A DNA stretch of 5,617 bases from Thermoplasmata archaeon. GTDB lineage: Archaea; Thermoplasmatota; Thermoplasmata; GCA-020350865. The notes beneath the pieces are model-generated. The model saw only the letters and a program-made list of their open reading frames with translations. It did no database searches and was not told the DNA's origin. Of this stretch, positions 4,128 through 5,617 are shown one piece after another (within the stretch, counting starts at the first letter, position 1; every line of letters begins with the position of its first letter). Position numbers and translations under genes: made by a program. Where the stretch lies: contig CP070672.1 of the NCBI GenBank assembly GCA_020351895.1, positions 3,475,346-3,480,962 on the forward strand, in the 5' to 3' direction.

Positions 4128-4853
4128 ATGCCGATTGTCATACCCCAGACTAAAGAGGAACTGGAAAGGGAATTTTTGAATGTCTCTGGCAAGCTTGAAT
4201 CCTTGGGCCTCTCACCCTATGAATCCAAGGCCTATATCGCCCTGGTGGCCCATGGATATGGAAATGCCGAGCTTATCGCAAAGACAGCCCAGATTCCCAG
4301 GACCTCGGCCTATACTGTCCTCAAATCCCTTGAAAGCAAGGGTTTTGCCATGGCAACATCAGGCAGGCCTGTTATCTATAAACCCGAGCCTCCTTCCAAG
4401 ATATTCGAAAGGGTGAAGCATGAATTAAAAGAGACCTTCCAAAAGCTGGAATTGATCCATGAAATACTCAGGGAACGAGGGGAGCCACAGCTCGTTTACA
4501 CTATCACAGGCAAAGACAAAGTAACGGAAAAGATAGGGGAGCTTTTGGATAAGTCCACAAAGAACTTCATAATATCCACACCAGCATTTTTTGAGGTCAG
4601 AGAGAAGCTAGGCAAGAAGATCCAAAATGCAATCAAGCGAGGAATTGAGGTTACCATCATAACAGAGCCCTTGCAAAAAGTTCCGAAAGATGTTAAGGTG
4701 TTTCGAAGAAAGGGACTCATTGCCACAGATGTCATAAGCGACGGAGAAAGCGCTCTCATAGCCTCCCCTGATCTGAATGCATGCGGCTACATTGAGAACG
4801 CATCCTTGGCAAGACACCTTGAGCAATTTTTAGAGATTCTAATGGAACACTGA
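4128..4853 (+). CDS. TrmB-family transcriptional regulator
   Basis: A 241-residue regulator in the usual TrmB size range. Residues 20-90 form the winged helix-turn-helix: LESLGLSPYESKAYIALV, then AELIAKTAQIPRTSAYTVLKSL with the recognition helix, then the wing around SGRPVIYKPEPP. Residues 92-118 (ERVKHELKETFQKLELIHEILRER in pattern) are a helical linker, probably a coiled coil for dimerisation. Residues 119-241 resemble the PLD-like effector domain that follows the winged helix in this family (NFIISTP, then AIKRGIEVTIIT). TrmB proteins typically sense sugars or other metabolites and repress or activate transport and metabolic genes; the ligand here is unknown. The start is supported by GTGATGAT directly upstream. 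It is transcribed divergently from the reductase, so regulation of lipid saturation is possible, but this rests only on position. Confidence 0.88.
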   Translation: MPIVIPQTKEELEREFLNVSGKLESLGLSPYESKAYIALVAHGYGNAELIAKTAQIPRTSAYTVLKSLESKGFAMATSGRPVIYKPEPPSKIFERVKHELKETFQKLELIHEILRERGEPQLVYTITGKDKVTEKIGELLDKSTKNFIISTPAFFEVREKLGKKIQNAIKRGIEVTIITEPLQKVPKDVKVFRRKGLIATDVISDGESALIASPDLNACGYIENASLARHLEQFLEILMEH

Positions 4854-4890
4854 ATATTATCATTATAGAGAGTCACTGCCAAAGTTTTAA

Positions 4891-5005
4891 TTAATATAAC
4901 AGTTTTTTTTGACAAACCCACGTTTATCGGGATGTGGGTGTGAAGGTTGGTTAAAGGTGTTTTAACCCCTTTTAACGGAAAATAATCGAATCGGAGGATG
5001 AAAAA
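4891..5005 (+). promoter_or_regulatory. promoter and structured leader of the secreted-protein gene
   Basis: TTAATATAAC at 4891-4900 is a likely TATA box and would start transcription near 4920. The leader then contains two stems: ACCCAC 4916-4921 with GTGGGT 4934-4939, and GGTTAAA 4949-4955 with TTTAACC 4961-4967. A further CCCCTTTTAA at 4966-4975 could compete with the second stem. The SD GGAGG lies at 4993-4997, eight bases before the TTG start. The structures could affect mRNA stability or translation; no known riboswitch is recognised. Confidence 0.4.
4903..4910 (+). terminator. T-run terminator after TrmB gene
   Basis: Eight consecutive Ts lie 50 bases after the TrmB stop. Such tracts are the usual archaeal termination signal. 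No stable hairpin precedes it, which archaea do not require. Confidence 0.45.
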
Positions 5006-5617
5006 TTGAATAAGAGAGTATTGAGGAGTATCAAGAGCCTAGTAATTGTGAGCAGCCCTGCAATAATAGCGGCGTTAATGGTTCTGTCTTTGCTTTCGGG
5101 AAATGTCGGTGGTGGCACCCCTTTGGGTGGATTCAGTGATGATACACCAAGCGATGGTCTTATCGGTGCTGGTGGAGGTCCGCCTGGAGTAAGAGACACG
5201 ATACCTGCAATTGGCATTAACCTTTGGACCGATACAGCAGATACCTTGAATTCGGTTACAGTTGAGGTCACTGATGTTCTAACAGCGAACTTCGATCCCA
5301 CACTTGATTTGCAAAATGTATATCTATACATGGATGCCCCTTCAAGCACGAACGGAGTTTGGGACCCTCTTCTCGATCCTCAGATAGGATCTGGGGGAGG
5401 ATGGGCCGGAGGACCTACAACATGGTCTGCCACGATTACCCCTGGAGTCCCGGCACAGATACCAGTGGATGATTCATGGGAAAATGAGGGAAGCGATTTC
5501 TTTATTGTTGTACAATCCGGTCCTTTTATAAATGACCTTGATGATTTTAACGTTGGCATTCCAAACGGCGGTATCGATACCTCCTCAGGTGCCCTGGCAT
5601 TTACACCCTTTACAACC
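5006..5617 (+). CDS. secreted or cell-surface protein, 5' part (runs off the window)
   Basis: The frame is open for 204 codons to the window edge. The start is TTG at 5006, eight bases behind GGAGG (4993-4997); the ATG at 4998 is out of frame and reaches a stop after three codons. No other start fits between the upstream in-frame stop (4973-4975) and the signal sequence. Residues 1-11 are basic (MNKRVLRSIKS) and 12-31 form a hydrophobic helix (LVIVSSPAIIAALMVLSLL), so this is a signal peptide or membrane anchor. A glycine-rich low-complexity stretch follows (about 32-60). The rest is an acidic, beta-rich domain with few Lys or Arg: LNSVTVEVTDVL, YLYMDAPSSTNGVWD, then DFFIVVQSGP. It resembles repetitive archaeal surface or extracellular proteins in style, but I cannot name a family. 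There is no enzyme motif in the visible part. Confidence 0.75.
   Translation, partial: MNKRVLRSIKSLVIVSSPAIIAALMVLSLLSGNVGGGTPLGGFSDDTPSDGLIGAGGGPPGVRDTIPAIGINLWTDTADTLNSVTVEVTDVLTANFDPTLDLQNVYLYMDAPSSTNGVWDPLLDPQIGSGGGWAGGPTTWSATITPGVPAQIPVDDSWENEGSDFFIVVQSGPFINDLDDFNVGIPNGGIDTSSGALAFTPFTT

Noticed and set aside
4180..4826. Extra frames in and opposite the TrmB gene
   Set aside because: They lie entirely within a well-supported gene and have no independent start signals.
4972..5349. 125-codon minus-strand frame opposite the secreted-protein gene
   Set aside because: The plus strand has a signal peptide, GGAGG site and open frame to the window edge; the antisense frame shows none of these.

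Overview
The window looks like a piece of an archaeal chromosome, most likely from the Thermoplasmatota or a related euryarchaeal group. Three things point that way. It carries a geranylgeranyl-reductase-family flavoprotein (isoprenoid lipid saturation). It carries a TrmB-type regulator with a winged helix and a PLD-like effector domain. Short GTGAT or GGTGG Shine-Dalgarno (SD) motifs lie 4-7 bases before several starts, and TATA-like boxes precede most genes. The placement is inferred from gene families; there is no rRNA or other marker gene here.

Layout from left to right. At 1-96 there is probably the 3' end of an unidentified plus-strand gene, carrying a strong hairpin. At 97-501 lies an AT-rich non-coding stretch with an 18-bp tandem duplication and several TGTACA-centred repeats. 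It leads into a small DNA-binding protein (502-903) that appears to hold two ribbon-helix-helix (RHH) units in one chain. At 904-1181 there is a gap packed with perfect inverted repeats, possibly a structured RNA or a long leader, followed by a small cysteine-rich protein (1182-1445). Facing it on the minus strand is a complete WalJ/YycJ-type metallo-beta-lactamase-fold hydrolase (1497-2261). At 2262-2762 a second gap holds one possible 40-residue minus-strand gene and a compact potential three-way-junction RNA near 2689-2741. At 2763-3953, minus strand, is a full-length geranylgeranyl reductase homologue broken by a single in-frame TAA at codon 161. Diverging from it is the TrmB-family regulator (4128-4853). 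Last comes the 5' part of a secreted protein (5006 to the window edge), which starts at TTG behind a GGAGG site.

The most notable observation is the geranylgeranyl reductase. Both halves read in the same frame and keep all visible FAD and substrate-site motifs, yet an ochre codon separates them exactly where the family has GADG-x-x-S. This means a very recent nonsense mutation, a sequence error, or a stop codon that is tolerated or read through. The shared 174-base promoter region with TrmB holds direct repeats and a palindrome, so TrmB may control itself, the reductase or both. The RHH protein may likewise control its own gene through the TGTACA repeats. Both regulatory links are inference. 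No CRISPR array, tRNA, rRNA or insertion sequence was seen.
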